Notes under the pieces: model-generated
The model's database searches: none
The model's input: only the letters and a program-made list of their open reading frames with translations
What the model was told of the DNA's origin: nothing
Program-made: the position numbers and the translations under genes
In this document: positions 1 through 8,448 of the stretch, one piece after another
How the letters are laid out: each line of letters starts with the position of its first letter
Position numbering within the stretch: position 1 is the stretch's first letter
Assembly (NCBI GenBank): GCA_018662365.1
Contig: JABJGH010000003.1
Coordinates: 1-56,930, forward strand
Length of the DNA stretch: 56,930 bases
Origin: Chloroflexota bacterium
Lineage (GTDB): Bacteria; Chloroflexota; Anaerolineae; Anaerolineales; UBA11579
Reading direction: 5' to 3'

Positions 1-405
1 ATTGGCATGAAAGATGGATATCAAATTGGGCTTATTTCGAATGGCATGATTGCCAATTCTTCCCGAGGTTCGCGAATCAGCCCTGGCAGTTCTCCTCGTC
101 ATTTATCGAATCTCTTTGGGGCATTGGCTGGAGTCACCCCATTTATTGTTGGTCCATTTGAACGATTTTTGATGAGTGAAATGCCTAAGATACCTTATGG
201 CGCAACCTTAGTTGTGCTAACCGCGATCATAAAACCCGAATTGGTTGAGACACTTTTGCGCATTCGACAACATGGTCGTCGGATTGTTCTCTTTTCATTT
301 GCTGAAGAACTCCCGCCAGAAATTGAGGGGATTCATACCGTCCATTTGCCTTTCAAAGGGGAAAAGACGATCAATGAGTTTACAAAAAACCAGAGGGCTT
401 TATAA
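1..405 (+). CDS. DUF58 domain protein, C-terminal part (truncated by window start)
   Basis: The reading frame is already open at base 1, so the internal ATG at 7 is probably not the true start; only the last 134 or so codons are present. The stretch beginning YQIGLISNG, followed by HLSNLFGALAGV, resembles the end of DUF58 proteins, whose VWA-like fold usually ends with a helix and a strand on operator-style commands to a MoxR AAA ATPase partner. The stop codon overlaps the start of the next gene (TAATG), showing translational coupling. DUF58 genes normally lie downstream of moxR and upstream of a transglutaminase or DUF4129 gene, and the neighbour fits. The exact function of these clusters is poorly known; envelope or complex-maturation roles are proposed for the family. 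Confidence 0.6.
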   Translation: MGMKDGYQIGLISNGMIANSSRGSRISPGSSPRHLSNLFGALAGVTPFIVGPFERFLMSEMPKIPYGATLVVLTAIIKPELVETLLRIRQHGRRIVLFSFAEELPPEIEGIHTVHLPFKGEKTINEFTKNQRAL

Positions 406-1850
406 TGGCTGAGGATAAAAAAGGGATCGATCTCAAGGATTTTGGGGTATCTGTCTGGCAGATCATCACCGTCCTTTTTGTATTAGGAATGATCTTAAGT
501 TGGTTTTTAATGTGGACCCAATGGTTTTACCAATTTGATCATGCTCTGCCATATATAAAGCTGTCCATTGCCGTTGGAATCGTTTTGATGGTGATCTACA
601 TTGTGGCGAGGTCATTGGTTTTTAGCACACGTAATCCTCAAAACAGCTTCATCATGTTGGTGATCTTACTGCTAATATCTATTGTGATTGGCTTACAGAT
701 TATTGATCTCCCCCCCGCAGCAGCTATCCCGCTTTCAAAAACAATTAATCTTCCGGTAGCTTTTCAGGATCTTAGGGAAAATTTACCCGATTCTTTTGTG
801 ATTATCATGATCATGATACTGACTTGGCGGGCTGCCTTTAACTTGGCAAGATATCAGGGAATTCAAAACGGAGTCTATGGGCAATTGAAATTAGGGATTT
901 TCATGTTTGTTTTCTTTGCCTTATTTACGCTCTTTTTTGGTGGAGATTTACCATTTCTTTCCCTCGCAAGTTTTTCATTTTTCACATTGATGGCCATGGC
1001 TACTTCCAGGTTGGCATTGGTGGGATATAGTCGCGGTGGAGCAAAAATTCCCTTTAGTTTTCAATGGCTTGGAGGGTTGACTACCACCGCCTTGATGACG
1101 ATTATCTTTGCCCTAGGATTAGGTCTTGTGTTTGGGCGGGACACTGGAAGGGGAATATTATCCCTCTTCGGTGGGGTAGCAAAGGTATTCTATTCAATTA
1201 TCGGGTTTATCTTTTTACCGGTATTGATGTTGGTTGAATGGTGGGTTGGAGATGATCAGGTTGCCCCTGAAATATTGGACCAAACCAGATTATATGAGGG
1301 CATCATCTTCGGTCCATCTGCGACACCCGATTCGATCAGTGATTTTGGGGGGAGGGAAATTGTTTATCCTATAATAATTTGGGCCTCAGTTTTAATCGCG
1401 GTGTTTGTGATTATCGCTGGAGTAAGAAAGGTGGTTAAAAGTAACCGAATAAAAAATATGGTGAATGAAGGTGATGAGGTTTCTCAAACCAGTTTGGTTG
1501 AAGCATTTAGGACCGTGATCAAAAACCCATTGAAGGCTTTCCAAGAAGGCTTAGAATCCCTTCGGGAAAAATATTTGGATAATTTATTAGCCTCGGTTCG
1601 GATTCGCAGAATATATGCAAAATTCTTAAATTTATGCATTGACCTAGACATCCCCCGCAAGAAAGCCCAAACGCCTCTGGAGTTTATAGTTGTTGCGCAA
1701 GAAAAACTATCTACTCTCAACCCTGAAATGGTAACTATTACTAACGCTTATATGAAGGTTCGCTATGGGGGGATGCCAGAAGAGGATAGCGATATACAGG
1801 ATGTTGAAATTGCATGGAAAACAATCCAGGAAGAAGCGAAACTAATCTAA
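405..1850 (+). CDS. DUF4129 domain multi-pass membrane protein
   Basis: This 481-residue protein has about eight hydrophobic segments (roughly residues 15-37, 50-72, 80-100, 128-146, 163-180, 186-206, 225-244, 258-280 and 318-342, some possibly paired) followed by a cytosolic-type tail. Residues about 395-475 match the DUF4129 style, with the conserved TPLEF turn and a helix carrying YMKVRYGG. In many bacteria this domain forms the C-terminus of transglutaminase-like membrane proteins encoded beside DUF58 and MoxR genes. Here the transglutaminase domain itself is absent: there is no Cys-His-Asp arrangement between the membrane segments. It overlaps the preceding DUF58 gene by one base, so the two are cotranslated. 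The next gene is convergent, 44 bases away, with no clear terminator between. Confidence 0.65.
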   Translation: MAEDKKGIDLKDFGVSVWQIITVLFVLGMILSWFLMWTQWFYQFDHALPYIKLSIAVGIVLMVIYIVARSLVFSTRNPQNSFIMLVILLLISIVIGLQIIDLPPAAAIPLSKTINLPVAFQDLRENLPDSFVIIMIMILTWRAAFNLARYQGIQNGVYGQLKLGIFMFVFFALFTLFFGGDLPFLSLASFSFFTLMAMATSRLALVGYSRGGAKIPFSFQWLGGLTTTALMTIIFALGLGLVFGRDTGRGILSLFGGVAKVFYSIIGFIFLPVLMLVEWWVGDDQVAPEILDQTRLYEGIIFGPSATPDSISDFGGREIVYPIIIWASVLIAVFVIIAGVRKVVKSNRIKNMVNEGDEVSQTSLVEAFRTVIKNPLKAFQEGLESLREKYLDNLLASVRIRRIYAKFLNLCIDLDIPRKKAQTPLEFIVVAQEKLSTLNPEMVTITNAYMKVRYGGMPEEDSDIQDVEIAWKTIQEEAKLI

Positions 1851-1894
1851 CCTAGCTTGCTCTATGAGAAGATATGGGGGACTATAAGAAAGGT

Positions 1895-2794
1895 TTACTT
1901 TATTATGGAAAGAAATTCATCAAACCCATTTACCAACCAATCAAAGGTGGGAGGTTCAGGTGGTTGATGGTAAGGGTGGAAGAATTTTTGCATCGTCAAA
2001 TTTTTAAAATGCTTTTTTACAATGGATTCGGTCATCCCGAAGTCGATCATATCATCGTAAATAGACATCCCAAAAAAGCAGGGGATCTCTGATGGAGGTC
2101 CACCATTTTTATATTCCATTTCGAAGATCTCACCGACCGTATGGGCGAAAACATCTAAAGTCGAGATGGGAATTTTTAAGGCATTCTTACTTTTTAATAT
2201 ACTTTGTTCTACATTTGTTATCTTGCTCACCGCATACATGAGCGGTTTCTCAAAATAATTAGAATTCATGATTTGGTGGGCAGTCTGTTGAGCTTTGGAA
2301 TTCTTTAATAAATTCATCCCGGTTTTTATGATCCATCTTTTTGGATTTTGATACTTTAAGGTTTCCTGACTTAGGAGGGGAGATAGCAAGATCACTTTAT
2401 TAATTCGATGCTCTAAATGCTCGAGCGTGCGCATAGCCAATAAACCGCCGAATGAAAAACCCATTAGAGTAAATTTTTCGATGCCCATTGCATCTGCAAA
2501 GGCCTCCACTGTTTGGGGCACATAGGAACTGTTGAACTTAAAGGGATAAGGTGTCGATTTTCCATGCCCCGGCATCTCGAAGAAATAAGATTTATATCTT
2601 TGCCCCATAAATTGGGCGAGGGGCATCCACTGCTCAATTAAAGATACGGTGGCTGGTACGATGATCAGGGGCTCGCCCTCTCCACAGGTTACATAGTGCA
2701 GGTGGGTATTGGGTAATTGAACATCACCAAAGCTGGCTTTTGGGGGATGACCGTTCGATCCGTTAATTTGGGAATGAGATTCAAAATTTGCCAT
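1895..2794 (-). CDS. alpha/beta hydrolase
   Basis: A 299-residue single-domain alpha/beta hydrolase. The nucleophile elbow GFSFGG puts the catalytic Ser at residue 114, and the oxyanion-side strand with EMPGHGKS at 73-80 is typical. The catalytic His is probably one of those in the C-terminal HPYHQPPEPP segment, which is unusually proline-rich; the acid residue cannot be fixed by eye. The substrate is not predictable; the lid region (about 145-215) is helical and lysine-rich. The gene stands alone between a convergent membrane-protein gene and a leftward panE gene. A short ORF on the opposite strand at 1874-2092 lies within its 3' end and looks spurious. Confidence 0.8.
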   Translation of the reverse strand: MANFESHSQINGSNGHPPKASFGDVQLPNTHLHYVTCGEGEPLIIVPATVSLIEQWMPLAQFMGQRYKSYFFEMPGHGKSTPYPFKFNSSYVPQTVEAFADAMGIEKFTLMGFSFGGLLAMRTLEHLEHRINKVILLSPLLSQETLKYQNPKRWIIKTGMNLLKNSKAQQTAHQIMNSNYFEKPLMYAVSKITNVEQSILKSKNALKIPISTLDVFAHTVGEIFEMEYKNGGPPSEIPCFFGMSIYDDMIDFGMTESIVKKHFKNLTMQKFFHPYHQPPEPPTFDWLVNGFDEFLSIIK

Positions 2795-2964
2795 GTTAAT
2801 AAGATATACGTGAATATATTAAATTAGTTTCAATAAAAGAATTATCATTTTATGTCAAATTCTATAAAATAGAAAGTAAATAGATATACATATATTTCCC
2901 CCAAAATAATTAAAAAGAGTTACCTGGAAATTGGGATTAAAAATTAAAAATAATCTAACTTATA

Positions 2965-3999
2965 TTACAAATCTGCCAAAAGTTTTTCTGGTTTATGACG
3001 GTACGTATCAATAGTTTCATGACCTAGTGTTAAGGCCATCAATTTTTGTTCTAACAATAAATTCGCAGGGGTGGGAATGCCCAAAATTTCCCCATTTCTT
3101 ACCACCGCACCATTTAGATAACTCACTTCGCTTTTCCCCCGCCCATTATGAAGATCGATATGAAAAGAGGGCATCTTATCTCCACGTCCACCCCCAACAG
3201 CTTTTGAGAGAAGGGGGCGCAATATAAACAAGGGTAATATTTTCAATGCGAAGGCAAGAGCTTTAACTGGTGTTTTCGGTACGTCTACAACTTTTATTCC
3301 CAATTCTTTCATCACAAATAGCATTTCGCGAAGCTGCTTAACTTCCAGGTAAAATAACCCCGAATGGGAAAATACCTCGGCTGGGGGCATATCCACAATT
3401 GCTGAACTGGCATTAGAGATTAAATTTGTGAGCATCTTAGACCATTTCATCGACGCGGGATCCTCATAAAGAATAGCCTGCAGACCTGCAACATCCATTG
3501 CCTTGGCAATTCGTTCTGACAGAGGATGTCCTTTGGCAATTCCCACACCCCGTAATTTATCTACAATGATATTCCCGTTCCCGCGCCTGCCCACCGCAGT
3601 CGTCACCGTTCCATATATGACTTTATCCTCTCCTAATACTTTTGCAATGGCTTGCTCATTTTCCACGCCATTCGATAAACAAAGAAAAGGTGGGAGTTGC
3701 TCTGAAAACGGTGCGAACCCCTCTAAAGCACTCTCGGTATCAAATGATTTAAGGGCGAACAGAGCGAAATCATAGGGTCCTTGTTTAATGGCTTCTGGTA
3801 AGCTATCTACTACTTTAGGTTTTTTGATCTCAAGCTCATCCCCATTAATACTAAGTTTTAAACTTCCATTCTCCAATTCACCTGCCACTTGAGGGCGTTC
3901 AAGAAAAACAACATTATGTCCTTTTAAGGCAAGACTTCCACCAAAATAAGTACCGATTGCGCCTGCCCCGATACTAAGTATATTTAATTTAGGTTCCAT
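2965..3999 (-). CDS. panE: 2-dehydropantoate 2-reductase (ketopantoate reductase family)
   Basis: A 344-residue protein of the PanE/ApbA family, which reduces ketopantoate to pantoate with NADPH for coenzyme A synthesis in the cytosol. The N-terminal Rossmann loop GAGAIGTYFGG occupies residues 11-21. The central hallmark MKWSKMLTNLISN (around residue 184) carries the catalytic Lys and the Asn that binds substrate. The C-terminal helical domain keeps the SEVSYLNG-type segment near residue 293, so the length and domain order are normal. Some family members act on other 2-oxoacids or in methanopterin and thiamine metabolism, so pantoate is the likely but not certain product. It is transcribed leftward after the aquaporin gene but separated from it by a terminator. 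Confidence 0.85.
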   Translation of the reverse strand: MEPKLNILSIGAGAIGTYFGGSLALKGHNVVFLERPQVAGELENGSLKLSINGDELEIKKPKVVDSLPEAIKQGPYDFALFALKSFDTESALEGFAPFSEQLPPFLCLSNGVENEQAIAKVLGEDKVIYGTVTTAVGRRGNGNIIVDKLRGVGIAKGHPLSERIAKAMDVAGLQAILYEDPASMKWSKMLTNLISNASSAIVDMPPAEVFSHSGLFYLEVKQLREMLFVMKELGIKVVDVPKTPVKALAFALKILPLFILRPLLSKAVGGGRGDKMPSFHIDLHNGRGKSEVSYLNGAVVRNGEILGIPTPANLLLEQKLMALTLGHETIDTYRHKPEKLLADL

Positions 4000-4052
4000 A
4001 GGTCCTCGTGAGTTAGGAGAAATTGTAAAATATTGTATCTCATTATAATAAA

Positions 4053-4089
4053 TAAAAAGAACCCTCGACCAAAAATATTGATCGAGGGT
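4053..4089 (-). terminator. Rho-independent terminator after the aquaporin gene
   Basis: Inverted arms ACCCTCGA (4061-4068) and TCGAGGGT (4082-4089) form a GC-rich 8-bp stem. In the minus direction the stem is followed by a run of T (plus-strand AATAAAAAGA). It lies 23 bases after the aquaporin stop codon. Confidence 0.8.
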
Positions 4090-4111
4090 AGATTTTTACA
4101 AAATAGCTTTC

Positions 4112-4750
4112 TTATTCTTGTTCAGTATATTTATAGAATAAGGCTGCTAAAGTGGCACCCGCACCTGTGCCGATCAGATAGATCCAAAACTGATTCATCG
4201 TGCCGGTAAATAGGGCAGGACCAAAAGTTCGGGCAGGGTTTAAGGATGCACCAGTGATTGGTCCACCCATTAGAATTGCCAGGGTATAGGTCATCCCTAT
4301 CGCAAACCCTGCAAAGTTACCTGCATTCCCTTTAATGGTTCCTTGCAATACTGCATTTGCCAGGAAGAAGGTAAGGATCATTTCTAAGACAAATCCTTGT
4401 AGGGGGCCAACGCCTTCAGCCAAAACCGTTGCTCCCAAACCATTGTCTGCATTCCCAAAAATGAAGTATAGGGCTGTAGCTCCTAATGCACCACCTGCAA
4501 ATTGGGCGATCCAATAAGGCACTGCTTCTTTAATGTTCATTTTTCCGGCAATAACTACTGCCAAGGTAACTGCAGGGTTGATGTGTGAACCAGAGATCGG
4601 TCCATGGGCGTAAACCAATGTGGCTACGACCAAACCATGGGCAAGCGCAACACCCACTAAGCCACCTACACCAATTGCAACTGCACCAGCACCGATAAAG
4701 ATCAATGCAAACGTGCCGATCAATTCAACAACAAACTTCTTATTATCCAT
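4112..4750 (-). CDS. aquaporin / glycerol facilitator family channel (MIP)
   Basis: A 212-residue six-helix channel of the major intrinsic protein family, moving water or small neutral solutes through the inner membrane. Both half-helix signatures are intact: HINPAV with NPA at 58-60 and SLNPAR with NPA at 171-173, the latter followed by the selectivity-filter Arg174. At the helix-5 filter position, where water-only AqpZ has His, the aligned stretch GMTYTLAILMG carries an aliphatic residue. This resembles aquaglyceroporins and the archaeal AqpM rather than strict water channels, so glycerol or another small solute may also pass. The gene follows fmt by 39 bases on the same strand and ends at a strong terminator. 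Confidence 0.88.
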   Translation of the reverse strand: MDNKKFVVELIGTFALIFIGAGAVAIGVGGLVGVALAHGLVVATLVYAHGPISGSHINPAVTLAVVIAGKMNIKEAVPYWIAQFAGGALGATALYFIFGNADNGLGATVLAEGVGPLQGFVLEMILTFFLANAVLQGTIKGNAGNFAGFAIGMTYTLAILMGGPITGASLNPARTFGPALFTGTMNQFWIYLIGTGAGATLAALFYKYTEQE

Positions 4751-4789
4751 GATTTTTTCCTTTTCCTTATAAAAGGATACAAAAGTGGT

Positions 4790-5704
4790 TTATTGGACCC
4801 AGTTTCGGGCCCCTCGAAGAAAAACGTCCCCAGCCATGGGTTTTTTTCCCGCTGGCTGTACAGTTCTTAACACCAAAAGTCCGTTCGCGGTGTGAATTGC
4901 AGGCAAATTCGCATAAGCAATTTTCTCCCCAGTCGTACCGGATATTCCATCGACGGCAAAAGCCTCGTGAATTTTGAAGGATTTTCCCTCATGGACTATG
5001 AAACTACCCGGCCATGGATCATATGCCCTTATTTGTAAGGAGAGCTGTTTTGCAGATTTGTTCATATCTAATAAGCCATCCTCTTTTTTAAGCATTGGCG
5101 CGTATGTAGCTTCTTCATCATTTTGTATTACTGGAACAATTGAACCTTTAAAAAAAGCTGGTAAAGTTTTTGCAAGGAGTTCAGCGCCAACGGTAGACAA
5201 GGTCTTGCTTAACTCACCTGCATTTTGCTCCCCAATTGAAATGGGCTTTTGCATGAGAATGTCCCCAGTATCTATCCCCGCATCCATTTTCATGATCGTG
5301 ATTCCCGTTTCATCATCCCCGTTTAATATTGCTGCATTTATGGGTGAGGCCCCTCTCCAGCGTGGAAGCAAGGAGGCATGTACGTTTACGCATCCAAATT
5401 CAGCAAGCTCTAATATATTTTTCCTCAATATTTGACCAAATGCGGCCACAACAATCAAATCAGGTTTCCATTTTTCTAAATGCTCAAACGCCTCAGGATT
5501 TTTACGCAATTTGACAGGTTGACAAATGGGGATTTGGTATTCAAGTGCAGCTAATTTAACCGGGGGCGCTTTTAGCTTTTTCCCTCGCCCAGCCATTCGG
5601 TCAGGTTGGGTTACGACACCCACAATATTGTAATTTTCAATAAGTTTGATAAGACTCGGTACTGCAAATTCAGGTGACCCCATAAATACAATTCTTTTTT
5701 CCAT
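4790..5704 (-). CDS. fmt: methionyl-tRNA formyltransferase
   Basis: Fmt transfers a formyl group from 10-formyltetrahydrofolate to initiator Met-tRNA in the cytosol. The 304-residue length is normal. The N-terminal folate domain carries GSPEFAVPSL (9-18), the catalytic trio Asn107, His109 and Asp145 in NVHASLLPRWRGASPI and MDAGIDTGDI, and the KR-rich loop near 40-46. The C-terminal tRNA-binding beta-barrel covers about 205-304. It sits first in a leftward pair with the aquaporin gene; peptide deformylase, its usual neighbour, is not in the window. The one-carbon donor links it loosely to the folate genes gcv and glyA nearby. Confidence 0.95.
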   Translation of the reverse strand: MEKRIVFMGSPEFAVPSLIKLIENYNIVGVVTQPDRMAGRGKKLKAPPVKLAALEYQIPICQPVKLRKNPEAFEHLEKWKPDLIVVAAFGQILRKNILELAEFGCVNVHASLLPRWRGASPINAAILNGDDETGITIMKMDAGIDTGDILMQKPISIGEQNAGELSKTLSTVGAELLAKTLPAFFKGSIVPVIQNDEEATYAPMLKKEDGLLDMNKSAKQLSLQIRAYDPWPGSFIVHEGKSFKIHEAFAVDGISGTTGEKIAYANLPAIHTANGLLVLRTVQPAGKKPMAGDVFLRGARNWVQ

Positions 5705-5932
5705 AATTCGATTTTAACATAAAAATAAGCCATCCCAGGGATAAATAGAATTCGAGAGGAAAATGAAGAAAATTTTCTATTTAATAGAATATGTGGAGGC
5801 CAAATATCAAAAAATATTTCGCAACTGAATTGGATTTTTGGGGTTTTAGAAGTAAATCAGGAAATTCATGGCGGGAAATCAACAGTTGATGTTAAAATAG
5901 AGAAAGAACCTAAATTTCAGGAGGCAGTAAAA

Positions 5933-6262
5933 ATGACGGAAGAAACAGGAATGGAAGTAACTCAGGATGATAAATTATGGGCAGCGCTATCATATGTATT
6001 TAGTCCCATTGTCCCCATCATATTGATGTTGATGGAAGGCAAAAAAGATCGACCCTATATTAAGAAACATTACGTACAAGCATTGGTTTATGGTGCGATT
6101 TTGTTTGTAATTACTTTTGTAACCTCCTTTGTTTTAATTGGTGTTTGCATCGGTTTCGGTGGATGGTTCTACCAACTGTACCTTGGTTATAAAGCCTATC
6201 AAGGTGAAGAAGTAGTAATTCCATTTATCTCCGATTTTGTTGTAAAGCAGGGCTGGGCTTAA
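5933..6262 (+). CDS. small membrane protein, DUF4870/Tic20-like
   Basis: A 109-residue protein with a hydrophilic N-terminus followed by two to three membrane segments (about 22-38, 52-72 and 76-90). The arrangement LWAALSYVFSPIVPIILML, then a basic YIKKHYVQAL loop and a second hydrophobic block, is that of DUF4870 proteins, distantly related to Tic20. No biochemical role is established for these. The start ATG at 5933 is preceded by an AGGAGG-like ribosome site (around 5921-5925). It is a single-gene unit closed by a strong terminator at 6299-6328. Confidence 0.6.
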   Translation: MTEETGMEVTQDDKLWAALSYVFSPIVPIILMLMEGKKDRPYIKKHYVQALVYGAILFVITFVTSFVLIGVCIGFGGWFYQLYLGYKAYQGEEVVIPFISDFVVKQGWA

Positions 6263-6298
6263 TCTATATTTAGGTAATAGTATTGTTAGACTTTATTT

Positions 6299-6328
6299 AA
6301 GCCCGTTCGAAATCGAACGGGCTTTTTT
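6299..6328 (+). terminator. Rho-independent terminator
   Basis: A perfect 12-bp stem (AAGCCCGTTCGA at 6299-6310 against TCGAACGGGCTT at 6313-6324) with a two-base loop precedes TTTT. It terminates the DUF4870 gene just before the gcv promoter. Confidence 0.92.
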
Positions 6329-6334
6329 GTCCCC

Positions 6335-6363
6335 TTGCATTTCAACCTAGGGCACTTTATAAT
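6335..6363 (+). promoter_or_regulatory. sigma-70 type promoter of the gcv operon
   Basis: TTGCAT (6335-6340) and TATAAT (6358-6363) are separated by exactly 17 bases, placing the transcript start near 6370, just before the first glycine aptamer. Confidence 0.75.
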
Positions 6364-6387
6364 CATTAAAACGAACAATTTAACGTT

Positions 6388-6585
6388 AGCAGGGGAGAGA
6401 TCCTGGAAATATCACAGGACACCGAAGGGGCAAGTCTGGCTATAAAGAGCTAACCAGACGAAACTCTCAGGTAAAAGGACCCTGTTATCGTACAACTCTC
6501 TGGAAAGTTTGCATGCTGATTTGCAAACACCGACGGGGCAAATCCGACCATTTGGTCGTTTGAATCTCTCAGGTTTTAGACAGAG
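6388..6585 (+). promoter_or_regulatory. tandem glycine riboswitch (gcvT motif, two aptamers)
   Basis: Two successive aptamers carry the conserved glycine-binding cores. Aptamer I spans 6388-6486, closed by AGCAGGG against CCCTGTT, with the core CGAAGGGGCAA near 6423 and CTCTCAGG near 6464. Aptamer II spans about 6496-6585, with CGACGGGGCAA near 6531 and CTCTCAGG near 6565, closed by CTCTG (6498-6502) with CAGAG (6581-6585). The short linker between them is typical of cooperative tandem glycine riboswitches. It precedes gcvH-gcvPA-gcvPB. In characterised Gram-positive examples glycine binding switches the cleavage operon on; that polarity is inferred here, not shown. Confidence 0.93.
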
Positions 6586-6620
6586 GGCGTATGCCGTATC
6601 TTGGCGTACGCCCTTTTTTA
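6584..6620 (+). terminator. riboswitch expression-platform terminator
   Basis: AGGGCGTATGCC (6584-6595) pairs with GGCGTACGCCCT (6603-6614), with one G-U, followed by six T. The 5' arm shares bases 6584-6585 with the closing helix of aptamer II, so aptamer folding and terminator formation can compete. The gene start at 6716 lies 96 bases downstream. Confidence 0.88.
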
Positions 6621-6715
6621 TTGAGTAAATTAATATTTTCAATCAATATAAACGGAAACAAAATGACTAATCGTTATTCGCTCAAAATTGACCCTATTTT
6701 TTTCGGAGGTTTAAA

Positions 6716-7105
6716 ATGAATTTTCCAACAGATTTGAAATATACGACTAAGGACGAATGGATTCGTGTCGAAGGAAACACAGCAACTATCGGGATTTCTG
6801 ATTTTGCTCAAGATGCACTTTCAGATATCGTATTCGTTGAATACGCCGTATCCGAGGGGGACGATGTGGGTAAGGGAGATACCCTTGGCACAATTGAATC
6901 CGTAAAAGCAGCATCGGATGTTTATTTTCCAGTGGGCGGCAAAATTGTCGCAGTAAATGAAGATCTTCTCGATGCACCAGAGCTTGTCAATACCGATCCC
7001 TATGGCGAAGCTTGGATGATCAAAATCGAGTTGGGAGACCCAGCAGAAGTTGAGTCAATGTTGGATGCTGCAGCTTATGAGGCAGATACCAAAGGACGAG
7101 AATAA
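6716..7105 (+). CDS. gcvH: glycine cleavage system H protein
   Basis: GcvH is the lipoylated carrier that shuttles the aminomethyl group between the P, T and L proteins of the glycine cleavage system. The 129-residue length is normal, and the lipoyl attachment site is Lys64 in the conserved ESVKAASDVY context. The start has a GGAGG site at 6705-6709. It heads an operon under a glycine riboswitch, with gcvPA starting two bases after its stop codon. No lipoate-protein ligase, LipA/LipB or dihydrolipoamide dehydrogenase gene is present in the window. Confidence 0.96.
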   Translation: MNFPTDLKYTTKDEWIRVEGNTATIGISDFAQDALSDIVFVEYAVSEGDDVGKGDTLGTIESVKAASDVYFPVGGKIVAVNEDLLDAPELVNTDPYGEAWMIKIELGDPAEVESMLDAAAYEADTKGRE

Positions 7106-7107
7106 AA

Positions 7108-8448
7108 ATGTTTCATCCCCATACCGATACAGACCGCGAAAAAATGTTAGCGGCCATCGGGGCAAAATCTTTGGAAGAATTATTTGAGATCGTTCCAGAA
7201 GACATTCGTTTTCCAGATCTAGATCTTCCAAAAACGCATTCAGAAATGGAAGCCTATAATGCACTTTATGGCCTCCACACTAAAAACGTCCCTGGCATTC
7301 GCATGCCTAATTTTTTAGGTGCTGGCGCTTACCGCCATTATGTCCCTGCGGCCGTAGATGCAATTTTACGTCGTGGAGAATTCTTCACTGCTTATACCCC
7401 CTATCAACCCGAAATTTCTCAGGGAACCTTGCAAGCGATATTCGAATATCAAAGCCATGTGATCAACCTGACCGGCATGGACGCTTCAAATGCTTCTCAT
7501 TACGATGGTGCAACCGCTGCAGCTGAAGCAGTAAATATGGCATACGGTATCTCTCGAAAAAAGAAAAAGAAAGCGATTATTTCCCCCGCTCTTCACCCCC
7601 ATTATCGCGAAACCATTGATACTTATTTTAAACCAGCAGATTTTGATATCGGTGGGGAGGATTTGGATCCATGGTCTAACCCAGACACGCTCATCGATTC
7701 AATTGATGAAGATACCGCCTGCGTAGTTGTTCAGTACCCCGATTTCTTCGGCAGAGTATTTGATTATACGGCCTTAGGAAAAGCAGCTCACGAAGCAGGA
7801 TCATTGCTAGTGATGGTGGTCAATCCAATGGCATTAGGGATGCTTAAAGCCCCAAGTGAATTTGATGCAGATATTGTCTGTGGGGAAGGCCAACCCTTTG
7901 GGATCGGTCTTTCCTATGGCGGACCTTATTTAGGAATGCTCGCCACAAAGAAAAAACATGTCAGAAGTTTAGCCGGAAGAATTGTTGGCGAAACCGAGGA
8001 TTTGGTCGAACGCAAACGAGGTTATGTACTCACATTAAGTGCCCGTGAGCAGCATATCCGACGAGAAAGGGCCAGCTCAAATATTTGCTCGAATCAAGGA
8101 TTAATGGCCTTGGCAGCCACAATTTATCTCACAATGGTTGGAAAAGAAGGCTTGCGTGAAGTTGCCGAACTCTGCTACCAAAATGCCCATTATGCGGCTT
8201 CCCAGATCGCTGGTCTTGATAACTTTGAATTGGTCACAGACCAAACATTTTTCAATGAATTTGTCGTTAAATGTCCCAAACCAGCAGAAGAGATTAATAA
8301 GGCTTTATTGGAAAAAGGGATCATTGGCGGTTATGAAATAGGAAAAGATTTTGATGGCATGGAAAATCACCTCATGTTTGCTGTTACTGAACTGAACCCC
8401 AAGGAAGATATTGATGCACTTGTTAGCGCTTTAAAGGAGGTGGCATAA
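7108..8448 (+). CDS. gcvPA: glycine dehydrogenase (decarboxylating) subunit 1
   Basis: This 446-residue protein is the N-terminal half of the P-protein in organisms where the decarboxylase is split in two. With GcvPB it decarboxylates glycine and passes the aminomethyl group to lipoyl-GcvH. Family features include the PHTD-type N-terminus, the GAGAYRHYVPAAVD segment (about 70-83), YTPYQPEISQGTLQ (about 95-108) and the glycine-rich EGQPFG and GGPYLG loops near 265-275. It lacks the PLP lysine, which lies in GcvPB. Its TAA stop shares a base with the gcvPB ATG, indicating tight coupling and stoichiometric synthesis. Confidence 0.95.
   Translation: MFHPHTDTDREKMLAAIGAKSLEELFEIVPEDIRFPDLDLPKTHSEMEAYNALYGLHTKNVPGIRMPNFLGAGAYRHYVPAAVDAILRRGEFFTAYTPYQPEISQGTLQAIFEYQSHVINLTGMDASNASHYDGATAAAEAVNMAYGISRKKKKKAIISPALHPHYRETIDTYFKPADFDIGGEDLDPWSNPDTLIDSIDEDTACVVVQYPDFFGRVFDYTALGKAAHEAGSLLVMVVNPMALGMLKAPSEFDADIVCGEGQPFGIGLSYGGPYLGMLATKKKHVRSLAGRIVGETEDLVERKRGYVLTLSAREQHIRRERASSNICSNQGLMALAATIYLTMVGKEGLREVAELCYQNAHYAASQIAGLDNFELVTDQTFFNEFVVKCPKPAEEINKALLEKGIIGGYEIGKDFDGMENHLMFAVTELNPKEDIDALVSALKEVA

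Noticed and set aside
1874-2092. 72-codon plus-strand ORF after the DUF4129 gene
   Set aside because: It lies almost wholly antisense to the hydrolase gene, whose homology is clear.
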